64,000 nt of DNA, from contig NZ_CAJLKP010000006.1 in NCBI RefSeq assembly GCF_905207245.1, forward strand, positions 70,222-134,221. The letters are read 5' to 3'. The position numbers were made by a program, and so were the translations under genes. Positions within the stretch are counted from its first letter, which is position 1. Every line of letters begins with the position of its first letter. Shown here in pieces: positions 1 through 8,072 of the stretch. The DNA comes from an uncultured Bacteroides sp. GTDB taxonomy: Bacteria > Bacteroidota > Bacteroidia > Bacteroidales > Bacteroidaceae. A model generated the notes under the pieces. It made no database searches. It was not told where the DNA came from and worked only from the letters and a program-made list of their open reading frames with translations.

Positions 1-92
1 TGCGTACTGAGCGGTACGGGGTGTGCGTACTGAGCGGTACGGGGTGTGCGTACTGAGCGGTACAGGGTGTGCGTACCGAGCGATACATAAAG
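1..92. repeat. 23-bp tandem repeat array, four copies, cut by window edge
   Basis: Three near-identical 23-bp units start at 1, 24 and 47, and a degenerate fourth starts at 70. Each has the core GTACTGAGCGGTAC, in which two GTAC tetramers flank a 6-bp centre. Copies 1 and 2 are identical, copy 3 has one change, and copy 4 has decayed. There is no unique spacer between units, so this is not a CRISPR array. The array may continue beyond position 1. It lies downstream of the arabinose operon and no gene overlaps it. Confidence 0.9.
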
Positions 93-93
93 T

Positions 94-178
94 ATCTGCC
101 ATCCTGAGCTTGCCGCGGGCTCTCTTCTCTTTGCACCCGGTGAGATGAGATGCTCCGGCTTCGCTCAGCATGACAGAT
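94..178. repeat. Imperfect inverted repeat, dispersed intergenic type
   Basis: Arms at 94-109 and 163-178 match at 14 of 16 positions. Read on the minus strand the right arm gives ATCTGTCATGCTGAGCGAAG. That resembles a widespread intergenic repeat with a TCATnCTGAGCGAAGC core seen in many unrelated bacterial genomes; this is from memory and was not searched. It follows the stop of araB, so it may also act as a 3' hairpin for that operon, although no U-tract follows. Confidence 0.6.
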
Positions 179-205
179 GTTTTTCAATGTATCACAGTGA
201 CCCGC

Positions 206-1804
206 TTACTTCTTGAATTTCACCGCCGCTTCTTCGATGGGCAGTGCCGCCTTGTAGTTTTCGATGTATGCGTTGAAGCCTGCCACATCTTCAGCTGTAG
301 GCGCTATCTCAACACCCGCGTCTCCGCCAAACACTTGCTCGTCCAGGAAAGCGTCGAGAGGTTGCTTCTTCTGGTTGTTCACAAGGAATGAAGCCAGCAA
401 CGCAATACCCCAGGCACCACCTTCACCGGCCGTTTCCATTACGGAAATGGGTGAGTTCAGTGCTGCCGCAAGTACTCTCTGGCCCACATTCTTAGTCTTG
501 AACAAGCCTCCGTGTCCTGTGATTCTGTCAACTTTCACCTTTTCTTCTTTGAAAAGGATGTCATTGCCAATCTTGAGGACACCGACAGAAGCGTACAAGT
601 GCGTCCGCATGAAGTTCGCAAGGCTGAACTTGTCATTGGCCGAACGTACAAACATCGGTCTTCCATCCGCAAATCCTGTTACAGGCTCGCCTGAGATGTA
701 ATTGAATGAAATGAGGCCGCCACAATCCGCATTGCCTGTCAGGGCATGATTGTAGAGTTTTCCATATACTTCGTTCATATCTACAGGTATACCCAGCAAT
801 TCCTGGTATTCCTTGAATAGGTTGATCCATGCGTTGAGGTCAGATGTACAGTTGTTGCAATGTACCATGGCTACGGGACTTCCATCGGGAGTTGTTACCA
901 TATCGATCATTTCGTAGGGCTTTGACAGATCTTTCTCCAATACAATCATGGAGAATGAAGAGGTACCTGCCGATACGTTTCCTGTACGCTGCTTAACGGC
1001 ATTGGTTGCCACCATACCGGTACCTGCATCTCCTTCGGGCGGGCAAACCGGTATTCCAGCTTTCAAATGGCCGGATACGTCGAGCATCTTAGCGCCTTCC
1101 GGTGTCAGGAAACCTGCATTTTCACCAGCCGGCAATGCCTTGGGAAGAATATCCAGCAATTTCCAGTCGTATCCCTTCGGAGCGATTAACTCGTCGAACT
1201 TGGCCACCATTTCAGCGGAGTAGTTTTTGGTAACCGGGTCTATGGGGAGCATACCAGATGCATCGCCTATGCCCAATACCTTTTTACCGGTCATCTGCCA
1301 ATGGATAAAACCTGCGAGCGTTGTCAGATAATCGATATCTTTCACGTGTTCTTCGTTGTCCAGAATGGCCTGATACAAGTGAGAAATGCTCCAGCGCAGA
1401 GGAATATTATAAACGAACAGTTCTGATAAAGCCGCCGCAGCCTCACCCGTATTGGTGTTTCTCCAAGTACGGAAGGGCACGAGAATCTCTTCTTTATCAT
1501 TGAATGCCATATAACCATGCATCATGGCGCTGACACCGATTGCCGCCAAAGCTTCTATCTCTATGTCATACAGGCTCTTCACGTTTGAGCGAAGGTCGGC
1601 GTAACAATCTTGCAGTCCATACCAGATGGCCTCAACGCTATATGTCCAAAGTCCGTCAACCAACTGGTTCTCCCAGGTGTGACTTCCTTGAGCGATGGGT
1701 TTGTTTTCCTGGTCAATCAAAACAGCCTTGATTCGAGTGGAACCGAATTCTATGCCAAGAATGGCCTTGCCTGCTTCGATGGTTGATTTTGCGTCTGGTT
1801 TCAT
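206..1804 (-). CDS. araB: L-ribulokinase, FGGY family (AraB)
   Basis: FGGY-family carbohydrate kinase of 532 residues. It phosphorylates L-ribulose to L-ribulose 5-phosphate in the cytoplasm, the second step of arabinose catabolism. The N-terminal phosphate-binding strand GIEFGSTRIKAVLID lies near residues 17-31. A GDAGTG motif near the middle carries the expected catalytic Asp, and a C-terminal GHGG motif is present. Homologues are often annotated as xylulokinase; position after araA and araD argues for ribulose. An upstream TTG is in frame at 1813, but the ATG at 1804 is preferred because it lies two bases past the araA stop, suggesting translational coupling. Last gene of the operon. Confidence 0.9.
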   Translation of the reverse strand: MKPDAKSTIEAGKAILGIEFGSTRIKAVLIDQENKPIAQGSHTWENQLVDGLWTYSVEAIWYGLQDCYADLRSNVKSLYDIEIEALAAIGVSAMMHGYMAFNDKEEILVPFRTWRNTNTGEAAAALSELFVYNIPLRWSISHLYQAILDNEEHVKDIDYLTTLAGFIHWQMTGKKVLGIGDASGMLPIDPVTKNYSAEMVAKFDELIAPKGYDWKLLDILPKALPAGENAGFLTPEGAKMLDVSGHLKAGIPVCPPEGDAGTGMVATNAVKQRTGNVSAGTSSFSMIVLEKDLSKPYEMIDMVTTPDGSPVAMVHCNNCTSDLNAWINLFKEYQELLGIPVDMNEVYGKLYNHALTGNADCGGLISFNYISGEPVTGFADGRPMFVRSANDKFSLANFMRTHLYASVGVLKIGNDILFKEEKVKVDRITGHGGLFKTKNVGQRVLAAALNSPISVMETAGEGGAWGIALLASFLVNNQKKQPLDAFLDEQVFGGDAGVEIAPTAEDVAGFNAYIENYKAALPIEEAAVKFKK

Positions 1805-1806
1805 AA

Positions 1807-3315
1807 TCAACAAAGCGCTTTGTTCAACATGTAATATACTTCATTCATGCGCAGTTCTTTCTTGAACTCGCTGATAGTTGTATTTTCATCGATGACTACC
1901 ATTTCGATACCTGCCATTTCTGCATAATCTTCCCAGTATTCTACAGTCAGATCATAAGAGAAGCTGGTGTGGTGAGTACCACCTGCCAGAATCCATGCGG
2001 CGGCACCTACTTCGAGGTTCGGCATCGGAATCCACAATGCGCTGGCAACGGGCAGTTTGGGCAGCGGTTTGCTCTTGATACATTCTACCTTGTTCACGAT
2101 GAGGCGGAAACGGTTGCCCAGGTCAACGATAGTAGCGGCTACGCCTTCACCTTGTTTGCTGGTGAATACAAGACGTGCAGTTTCGCTATCGATACCAATG
2201 GCAAGACGGTGTACTTCCAGTTTCGGTTTTGCTTCAGCAATCAGCGGACAAACTTCCAGCATGTGTGCCTGGAGGATAGCGCTCTTTTCACCGTCGAAAT
2301 GCAAAGTATAGTCTTCCAGGAAAGAACAACCTTTCGGCATACCTTGGCTCATGAACCATGTGGTACGGTACAAAGCGGCAGTTTTCCAGTCACCTTCCGC
2401 ACCGAAACCATAACCTTCTTCCATCAGACGTTGAGAAGCCAATCCCGGAATCTGGTCAAAGTCACCGAGGTCGTTGAAGTTGGTAGTAAATGCTTTGGCA
2501 CCTGTGTCTTTCAAGATACGACGGAGAGCGATTTCTGCTTTTGCAGAGTTCCATACTTTGGTATAAGCTTCTGTTCCGTTTTTTTCCAGTTCAGGAGCAT
2601 GGTCGTATTCTTTGAAGTAAGTATCTACCATTGCCTGTACGTCTTTGTCTTCCACTGCATTGTAGTACTTCATCAGGTCGTTTACCGGACAGTAGTCTAC
2701 GTGGTAACCCAAAACTTGTTCAGCGGATACCTTGTCACCATCAGTAACAGCAACGTTGTTCATCTGGTCACCGAAACGGATAATCAGCATATCTTGTGCA
2801 TCAGCCCATCCGGCGCAAACGCGCATCCATGTCGCGATCTGGCCCTGTGCTTTTTCATCTTGCCAGTGGCCTACCACTACCTTACGGTTTTTACGCATAC
2901 GGGTTACAATGTGGCCGAATTCACGGTCACCGTGAGCTGACTGGTTCAAGTTCATGAAGTCCATATCCATGGTATCCCAAGGAATTTCTTTGTTGAACTG
3001 AGTATGGAAGTGCAGCAACGGCTTCTTCAGTTCCTGCAAACCGTGAATCCACATCTTGGCAGGAGAGAAAGTGTGCATCCAGGTGATAACACCGATACAT
3101 TTCTCATCATTGTTAGCAGCTTTGAAAGCTTCAGTTACTTCTTTAGAAGAGTTTACCGTACCTTTATAAACCACCTTTACCGGCAATTTGCCGCTGGCGT
3201 TCAATCCGGCTACCATTTCATTACTGTGTGCGTCTACTGCGATAACTGCGTCACCTCCGTACAGGAGCTGTGCTCCGGTTACGAACCATACTTCATATTG
3301 ATCAAATGCGTTCAT
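1807..3315 (-). CDS. araA: L-arabinose isomerase
   Basis: Interconverts L-arabinose and L-ribulose in the cytoplasm using a divalent metal. The 502 residues match the roughly 500-residue family length. The region GLASQRLMEEGYGFGAEGDW (about residues 300-325) holds the conserved metal-binding and catalytic glutamates. AGGTHHTSFS near the C-terminus carries the conserved metal-ligand His. Start at 3315 gives the expected N-terminus (MNAFDQYEVWFVTG). It follows araD by 42 bases and runs almost directly into araB. Confidence 0.97.
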   Translation of the reverse strand: MNAFDQYEVWFVTGAQLLYGGDAVIAVDAHSNEMVAGLNASGKLPVKVVYKGTVNSSKEVTEAFKAANNDEKCIGVITWMHTFSPAKMWIHGLQELKKPLLHFHTQFNKEIPWDTMDMDFMNLNQSAHGDREFGHIVTRMRKNRKVVVGHWQDEKAQGQIATWMRVCAGWADAQDMLIIRFGDQMNNVAVTDGDKVSAEQVLGYHVDYCPVNDLMKYYNAVEDKDVQAMVDTYFKEYDHAPELEKNGTEAYTKVWNSAKAEIALRRILKDTGAKAFTTNFNDLGDFDQIPGLASQRLMEEGYGFGAEGDWKTAALYRTTWFMSQGMPKGCSFLEDYTLHFDGEKSAILQAHMLEVCPLIAEAKPKLEVHRLAIGIDSETARLVFTSKQGEGVAATIVDLGNRFRLIVNKVECIKSKPLPKLPVASALWIPMPNLEVGAAAWILAGGTHHTSFSYDLTVEYWEDYAEMAGIEMVVIDENTTISEFKKELRMNEVYYMLNKALC

Positions 3316-3357
3316 AATTCTTTAATTTTTAGTTGTTAATTTTTAATTGTCGATTGT

Positions 3358-4041
3358 TTACTGTCCATAGTAAGCGTTAGGCCCATGCTTGCGGTTGAAA
3401 TGCTTTTCTACCAACAGCGGATTCATGGTCAGTTTCGGATTGACGGCATAAGCAATGCTTGCCATCTTAGCCACTTGTTCCATTACCACTGCGTTGTGTA
3501 CAGCATCGTGCGCATCTTTTCCCCAAGAGAAGGGACCGTGATTCTTTACCAGTACTCCCGGGGTGTGTACAGGGTTCAGCCCTTCAAAGCGCTTCACGAT
3601 TACATTTCCGGTTTCCATTTCATACGCTCCTTCCACTTCTTCCTTTGTCATATCTGCCGTGCAAGGTATGGCATCGTGGAAGTAATCTGCGTGTGTCGTT
3701 CCGATATTCGGAATGTCACATCCGGCTTGCGCCCAGGCAGTAGCGTACGTAGAGTGGGTGTGTACCACACCGCCGATTTCAGGGAAAGCCTTGTAGAGTA
3801 CCACGTGGGTCGGAGTGTCTGAAGACGGTTTCAATCGCCCTTCCACTACCTTGCCATCGAGGTCAACCACCACCATGTCTTCCGCCTTCATATCGTCATA
3901 ACTTACACCACTGGGTTTGATGACTACCAGCCCCGTTTCACGGTCGATAGCCGATACATTTCCCCAGGTGAAGATAACCAGTCCATGCTTCACCAGTTCA
4001 AGGTTGGCATGGAATACCTTTTCTTTCAGTTCTTCCAGCAT
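3358..4041 (-). CDS. araD: L-ribulose-5-phosphate 4-epimerase
   Basis: Class II aldolase/adducin-fold enzyme of 227 residues (E. coli AraD has 231). It converts L-ribulose 5-phosphate to D-xylulose 5-phosphate, the exit of the pathway to the pentose phosphate route. Zinc ligands H94 and H96 are visible in VVHTHST, and a third His is expected in the DAVHNAVVMEQ segment near residue 170. The protein ends in YYGQ, matching the conserved C-terminal Tyr region. The gap upstream to araR is unusual: it holds tandem TATCACYY repeats, described separately. Confidence 0.95.
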   Translation of the reverse strand: MLEELKEKVFHANLELVKHGLVIFTWGNVSAIDRETGLVVIKPSGVSYDDMKAEDMVVVDLDGKVVEGRLKPSSDTPTHVVLYKAFPEIGGVVHTHSTYATAWAQAGCDIPNIGTTHADYFHDAIPCTADMTKEEVEGAYEMETGNVIVKRFEGLNPVHTPGVLVKNHGPFSWGKDAHDAVHNAVVMEQVAKMASIAYAVNPKLTMNPLLVEKHFNRKHGPNAYYGQ

Positions 4042-4060
4042 AATTTCATTTGTTAATGCG

Positions 4061-4160
4061 ATAAGGTTTTAGAGTGATAATGTGGTAAGGTTTTAGAGTG
4101 ATAAAGGTAATATCACCCTATCACTTTATCACTTTATCACCCTATCACTTTATCTATCAC
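4061..4160. repeat. 8-bp TATCACYY tandem repeats and a duplicated 18-bp block between araR and araD
   Basis: Positions 4111-4160 are six in-register copies of TATCACCC or TATCACTT, one truncated to TATC, running into the araR stop codon at 4157. Next to them the block TAAGGTTTTAGAGTGATAA occurs twice (from 4062 and 4086). Its GTGATAA end is complementary to the TATCAC units, so several alternative hairpins could form in the araR-araD transcript. Such a low-complexity array is prone to copy-number change. Confidence 0.85.
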
Positions 4161-4837
4161 AGTTTAAAAATCGGTGCCTTGCGGTATGCCTTCTCATTGA
4201 ATTTGTATAAGGCAGCTCCGCGTTTGGAACCTGTTTTATCAATCTTATCTGTTTTTTCAATGTAGTCCATTTCGGCTATCCGTTTACGGAAGTTACGCTT
4301 GTCTATCTGTTCACCGTAAATAGCTTCGTAGAGGCTTTGCAGTTGAGACAGCGTGAATAACTTCGGTAACAGGTTGAAGCCGATAGGCTCTGTGGATGCT
4401 TTCTGTTGCATCAATTCCCGTGCTTGTTTCACCATTTGCGGATGGTCGAAGATCAAAGGCGGTAATTCATTGATGTTTACCCAGTAGGCATTATGCTGGT
4501 GCACCAGTTCGCGGTCGTACTCGTTGATGTTGATCAATGCATAGTAAGCAACAGAGATAACCCGTTCTCCCGGATCACGTTCCACTTCGCCGAACGACCC
4601 TACTTGCTCCATATATACATTTTCCAAACCGGTGAGTTCCGCCAGTACACGTTTGGCAGCATTATCCACACTTTCACCTTGTTGCACGAATCCACCCATC
4701 AGAGACCATTCACCCATTGCCGGCTGAAAGTTTCGTTTCAGCAATAACAGGCTCAGTTCTCCTTCGTTGAAACCGAAGATGATGCAGTCGATACCAACGT
4801 AAAAGGTTGGATTTGAACTATAGTAATTACTCATCAT
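4157..4837 (-). CDS. araR: Nudix-fold transcriptional regulator of arabinose utilisation (AraR type)
   Basis: 226 residues. A Nudix domain spans about 10-145 and a winged-helix DNA-binding domain about 155-226, the layout of NrtR-like regulators. A regulator of this type, AraR, is known to control L-arabinose genes in Bacteroides and to respond to L-arabinose. The Nudix box is degenerate. The G and E of the GGFVQQGE half are kept, but the REUxEE half reads RVLAELTG, losing two acidic residues, so the domain probably senses sugar rather than hydrolysing nucleotides. It sits inside the ara operon, implying autoregulation. Start could be either of two adjacent ATGs (4837 or 4834). Confidence 0.88.
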   Translation of the reverse strand: MMSNYYSSNPTFYVGIDCIIFGFNEGELSLLLLKRNFQPAMGEWSLMGGFVQQGESVDNAAKRVLAELTGLENVYMEQVGSFGEVERDPGERVISVAYYALININEYDRELVHQHNAYWVNINELPPLIFDHPQMVKQARELMQQKASTEPIGFNLLPKLFTLSQLQSLYEAIYGEQIDKRNFRKRIAEMDYIEKTDKIDKTGSKRGAALYKFNEKAYRKAPIFKL

Positions 4838-4845
4838 ATATTTTT

Positions 4846-4933
4846 AGTTACGAGCTGCATGCTACAAGCTACAAGTAGGTTGTGCTATCATACCCGGACG
4901 ACACTCGTAACTTGTAGCCCGTAGCTTGTAACT
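4846..4933. repeat. Long inverted repeat of the GCTACAAGCTACAAG family
   Basis: Arms at about 4846-4876 and 4902-4933 pair imperfectly around a short loop. The core GCTACAAGCTACAAGT also occurs in the element at 63930-64000 at the end of the window, so this is a dispersed family. It fills the gap between the symporter stop (4937) and the araR start (4837). In the transcript it would form a hairpin that could lower expression of the distal ara genes or stabilise the proximal part. No U-tract follows. Confidence 0.8.
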
Positions 4934-4936
4934 GTT

Positions 4937-6631
4937 TTACCAGAAATAGATATAGAAAGCGGCAGTGATACCCAGGATAATAACCGTATGGATAATATCC
5001 CAATGGTTCCAACTGACGCGCGTTTCCGCTAATTGTTCTGGAGTTGAAGTACCAAATACCAAGCCTTGTATTTTCTCCGCACTTGGCGCTTTCGTAGCCA
5101 GGCTGACCAAAATAACTACGATGATACAGAATAAGAACATCCATCCACAGAAGAACAACCAGTTCATATCATAGAACAGATATTTGAATGTACCGCCTGC
5201 CACGTCGCCTGCGTTGCTATAATATACTTTGGCTCCCAAACGAGTCAGACCAATAACCATACCGGCAATCAATCCCCACATACCACCTTGTGCAGAAGTA
5301 CGCTTCCAGCAGATACCCAACAGGAAGGCTGCGGCGATACCCGGTGCCAATACAGACTGTACGTCTTGCAGGTAAGTATAAAGTACATCACCTACGCTAC
5401 GCATGATAGGTATCCACAAAATACCCAGAATCACAATTACAACAGTTGCTGCTTGCCCGATACCCACCAATTTCTTTTCAGATGTTTTGGGCCTGAAGCG
5501 TTTGTAGAAGTCAATTGTAAACAACATAGCTGAGGAGTTGAAAAGAGACGCCAGTGAGCTCATCAAAGCTGCCAGGATACCGCAAACTACCAGACCTTTA
5601 ACACCTGCCGGCAATAGTTTTGCTACCAATGTCGGGAAAGCTGCATCGGCATTTGCCACACCGTTGTCCAGCATCGGCAAGAAACCTTCACCACCGGCAC
5701 CCAGATACTTCTGATGCAATGCAAAAGCAATCATACCCGGAATCAGGAATAAGAATACGGGTAACAGTTTCAGATAGGCACCGAAGATCGTACCGCGACG
5801 TGCTTCTTTCTGGTTCTTACCTGAAAGAACACGTTGCACGATGAATTGGTCGGTACACCAGTACCAGAAACCGATGATGGCTGATCCTATCAATGCTCCC
5901 AGCCAGGGGAAGTTAGGGTCACTATTGCTGCGGATTAATTCCGTCATAGTATTTCCTTGATCGTTTACGGTAACTGCACCACAAATTCTCATCATTTCGT
6001 CCCATCCACCTAATTCTTTGAAACCAAGAACGAGAATAATCAGTGAGCCCAATAACAAAATAGGTGTTTGCAATACAGAAGTATAAAGTACAGACTTCAT
6101 ACCACCAAAGATTGTATATAACGCAGTTATCAAAACCAGACCGATTGCTGCAATCCAGAAGAAATCAATTCCCCAAAGTTCTTTAATTCCGAATACTTGT
6201 TGGAAAACCAAACCACCGGCATATACCGTAACTGCTACCTTAGTCAATACGTAACTGATTAAAGAGATAACAGACAATATGGTACGTGATTGCGGATTAT
6301 AACGACGTTCCAGGAATTCAGGCATCGTATATACCATACTTCTTGAATAGAAAGGCACGAATACCCATCCCAAAATAAGAATCATCCATCCCTGAATCTC
6401 CCAGTGTGCCATAGCCATACCACTGGAAGCTCCTGCGCCTGCCAAACCAATCAGGTGTTCCGAACCGATATTTGATGCAAAAATAGATGCACCAATCGCA
6501 ATCCATGTAGCATCACGTCCACCCAAGAAATAATCTGCTGAGTCGTTCTGTTTTTGTCTGACAACCCAAACAATAATACCTATCAGAGCCAAAGCGAAGA
6601 CTCCAATTACAATCCAATCTAATGCTTCCAC
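4937..6631 (-). CDS. araP: Sodium:solute symporter, probable L-arabinose transporter
   Basis: SSS-family (sodium/glucose-type) permease of 564 residues with many hydrophobic helices. The first follows the start directly (IVIGVFALALIGIIVWVV) and the last ends the protein (HTVIILGITAAFYIYFW). The segment GSEHLIGLAGAGASSGMA and a Gln/Arg-rich substrate loop (CTDQFIVQRVLSGKNQKEARR) are typical of the family. It would carry L-arabinose, or a short arabino-oligosaccharide, across the inner membrane with Na+. Substrate is inferred from context: it lies between the mutarotase and araR in one operon. The symbol araP follows usage for Bacteroides arabinose transporters. Confidence 0.88.
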   Translation of the reverse strand: MEALDWIVIGVFALALIGIIVWVVRQKQNDSADYFLGGRDATWIAIGASIFASNIGSEHLIGLAGAGASSGMAMAHWEIQGWMILILGWVFVPFYSRSMVYTMPEFLERRYNPQSRTILSVISLISYVLTKVAVTVYAGGLVFQQVFGIKELWGIDFFWIAAIGLVLITALYTIFGGMKSVLYTSVLQTPILLLGSLIILVLGFKELGGWDEMMRICGAVTVNDQGNTMTELIRSNSDPNFPWLGALIGSAIIGFWYWCTDQFIVQRVLSGKNQKEARRGTIFGAYLKLLPVFLFLIPGMIAFALHQKYLGAGGEGFLPMLDNGVANADAAFPTLVAKLLPAGVKGLVVCGILAALMSSLASLFNSSAMLFTIDFYKRFRPKTSEKKLVGIGQAATVVIVILGILWIPIMRSVGDVLYTYLQDVQSVLAPGIAAAFLLGICWKRTSAQGGMWGLIAGMVIGLTRLGAKVYYSNAGDVAGGTFKYLFYDMNWLFFCGWMFLFCIIVVILVSLATKAPSAEKIQGLVFGTSTPEQLAETRVSWNHWDIIHTVIILGITAAFYIYFW

Positions 6632-6656
6632 AATACTTATGTTTAAAAGTTAACTA

Positions 6657-7796
6657 TTATTTCTCTACTGAGAATTTAAAAATACATTCGCTGTTGTAAG
6701 TTTGTCCCGGCTCCAGTACAACGCTCGGCCATTCGGGCTTATTGGGACTGTCGGGATAGTGCTGTGTTTCCAGGCAAACGGAAGCACGTTGATTATAAGT
6801 GATACCTTTTTTGCCGGTTACGGTTCCATCCAGGAAATTGCCTGTATAAACCTGTATACCCGGTTCGTTGGTGTAAACTTCCAGTGTAATACCACTTACC
6901 GGTGATGTCATTTTTGCAGCTACCTGAGAGAGGTCGCCCTTTGTGTTCAGCACCCAATTGTGGTCATAACCGTTTCCATTCTTCAACTGTGCGAAATCGA
7001 AGTTTGTGATGTCTTGTCCTACAGTCTTGGGAGTAGTGAAGTCCATCGGAGTATCTTTCACTGTTACAATTTCTCCTGTAGTCATAAATGTGCTGTCTAC
7101 TGGAGTGTAATTGTCTGCATTTACATATAAGATATGATCTGTTGCAGCATTTGCAGGATTACCGGATAAGTTGAAGTAGGAGTGGTTGGTCATGTTGATA
7201 ACCGTTTTCTTATCTGTGGTAGCACTATACTTTATATCTATAGCGTTGTCATCAGTCAGTTTGAAAAGAACTTTAGCTGTTACGTTGCCTGGGAATTTTT
7301 CATCTCCGTCCGGTGAAATACGAGTCAGTTCCAAGGTAGTGTCGTCAATCGGATTGGCTTCATATACCTGATATTGCCAGCCTTTGGGACCACCATGCAA
7401 GCAATGCCCGAAGTTGTTTTGCGGTAATTGGATAGTATCTCCGTCCAGTACGATTCTTCCCTGGTTGATGCGGTTTGCATAGCGGCCGATAGAAGCACCG
7501 AAGTCACTCGGAATGTTGACATAGTCGGCAATGCTGTCAAAGCCTAGAACAACGTCCTGCATATTCCCGTTTTTATCGGGAACCATAATAGAAACGATAC
7601 GTCCTCCGAAGTTAGTGATGCATACTTCCATGCCCGACTTGTTCTTCAAGGTGTAAAGATCTGTTTTGGCATTGTTCACTTCTGTTTGAAAATTCACCGG
7701 ATTCAGACCGGACAAAGTCAACTCCTGAGCTGGCTTGTTATTGCACGCAGATAACATCAGTGCGGCAATTCCTGCAAGTAGAAAACTGTTTTTCAT
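6657..7796 (-). CDS. Aldose 1-epimerase (mutarotase), lipoprotein
   Basis: GalM-family mutarotase of 379 residues with a lipoprotein signal peptide (MKNSFLLAGIAALMLSAC, Cys18). It is therefore periplasmic or surface exposed, unlike the second copy at 34335. It would speed alpha/beta interconversion of arabinose or galactose before transport. Family motifs are present: NRINQGR, the catalytic His in NMTNHSYFNLSG, GYDHNWVLN, and the catalytic Glu in VCLETQHYPDSPNKP. The ATG at 7796 is chosen over an upstream in-frame start at 7853 because it gives a proper signal peptide. First gene of the arabinose operon, 25 bases ahead of the symporter. Confidence 0.92.
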   Translation of the reverse strand: MKNSFLLAGIAALMLSACNNKPAQELTLSGLNPVNFQTEVNNAKTDLYTLKNKSGMEVCITNFGGRIVSIMVPDKNGNMQDVVLGFDSIADYVNIPSDFGASIGRYANRINQGRIVLDGDTIQLPQNNFGHCLHGGPKGWQYQVYEANPIDDTTLELTRISPDGDEKFPGNVTAKVLFKLTDDNAIDIKYSATTDKKTVINMTNHSYFNLSGNPANAATDHILYVNADNYTPVDSTFMTTGEIVTVKDTPMDFTTPKTVGQDITNFDFAQLKNGNGYDHNWVLNTKGDLSQVAAKMTSPVSGITLEVYTNEPGIQVYTGNFLDGTVTGKKGITYNQRASVCLETQHYPDSPNKPEWPSVVLEPGQTYNSECIFKFSVEK

Positions 7797-7838
7797 GGTT
7801 CTATTTTTAATGTAAATGAGATAATTATCTAATTTTGG

Positions 7839-7898
7839 GTGTAAAAGTAACACTTTATTTGAGTGTGTTAGCTACACTTGTATATGTTATGTAACATA
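7839..7898. promoter_or_regulatory. Candidate regulator-binding palindromes upstream of the arabinose operon
   Basis: Three symmetric sites lie 40-105 bp ahead of the first ara-operon gene. 7839-7853 is GTGTAAAAGTAACAC, 7865-7877 is GTGTTAGCTACAC, and 7883-7898 is TATGTTATGTAACATA with perfect 7-bp arms. The first overlaps TACTTTTA on the minus strand (7842-7849), a one-mismatch match to the TAnnTTTG -7 box. One or more is likely the AraR operator; which one cannot be decided by reading. Confidence 0.5.
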
Positions 7899-7903
7899 AA
7901 AGT

Positions 7904-7945
7904 AAAAAAACAGCCTCAAATGTCGGGTTGTTGAGGCTGTTTTTA
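7904..7945 (-). terminator. Intrinsic terminator of the arabinan SusC/D operon
   Basis: A 13-bp perfect stem (7907-7919 with 7931-7943; core ACAGCCTCAA / TTGAGGCTGT) is followed on the minus strand by a run of seven T. It lies after the GH43 gene that ends at 8073 and before the arabinose operon promoter, insulating the two. Confidence 0.9.
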
Positions 7946-7967
7946 GAGCCCAGATTTACTAATTCCC

Positions 7968-8011
7968 TACCAAGTTCGTATCAACTCCTTACCAACTCCC
8001 TATCAAGTCCA
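7968..8011. repeat. Four degenerate 11-bp direct repeats
   Basis: Four consecutive 11-mers start at 7968, 7979, 7990 and 8001: TACCAAGTTCG, TATCAACTCCT, TACCAACTCCC and TATCAAGTCCA. The shared pattern is TAYCAASTYC. They lie in the 3' untranslated part of the GH43 gene, before the terminator. A related 11-bp array occurs at 37938-37992. Confidence 0.8.
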
Positions 8012-8072
8012 AATGTATAGACACGAAGCAGATACGGTTCATATCCTATCCGGATATGGACGAAATCTTATT

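Noticed and set aside
1..92. Tandem repeats as a CRISPR array
   Set aside because: Units are contiguous with no unique spacers and no cas genes are nearby.
1969..2940. Long plus-strand open frame opposite araA
   Set aside because: It is a shadow of the well-supported araA gene; its translation is Cys/Phe/Val rich with no domain and no promoter or start context.
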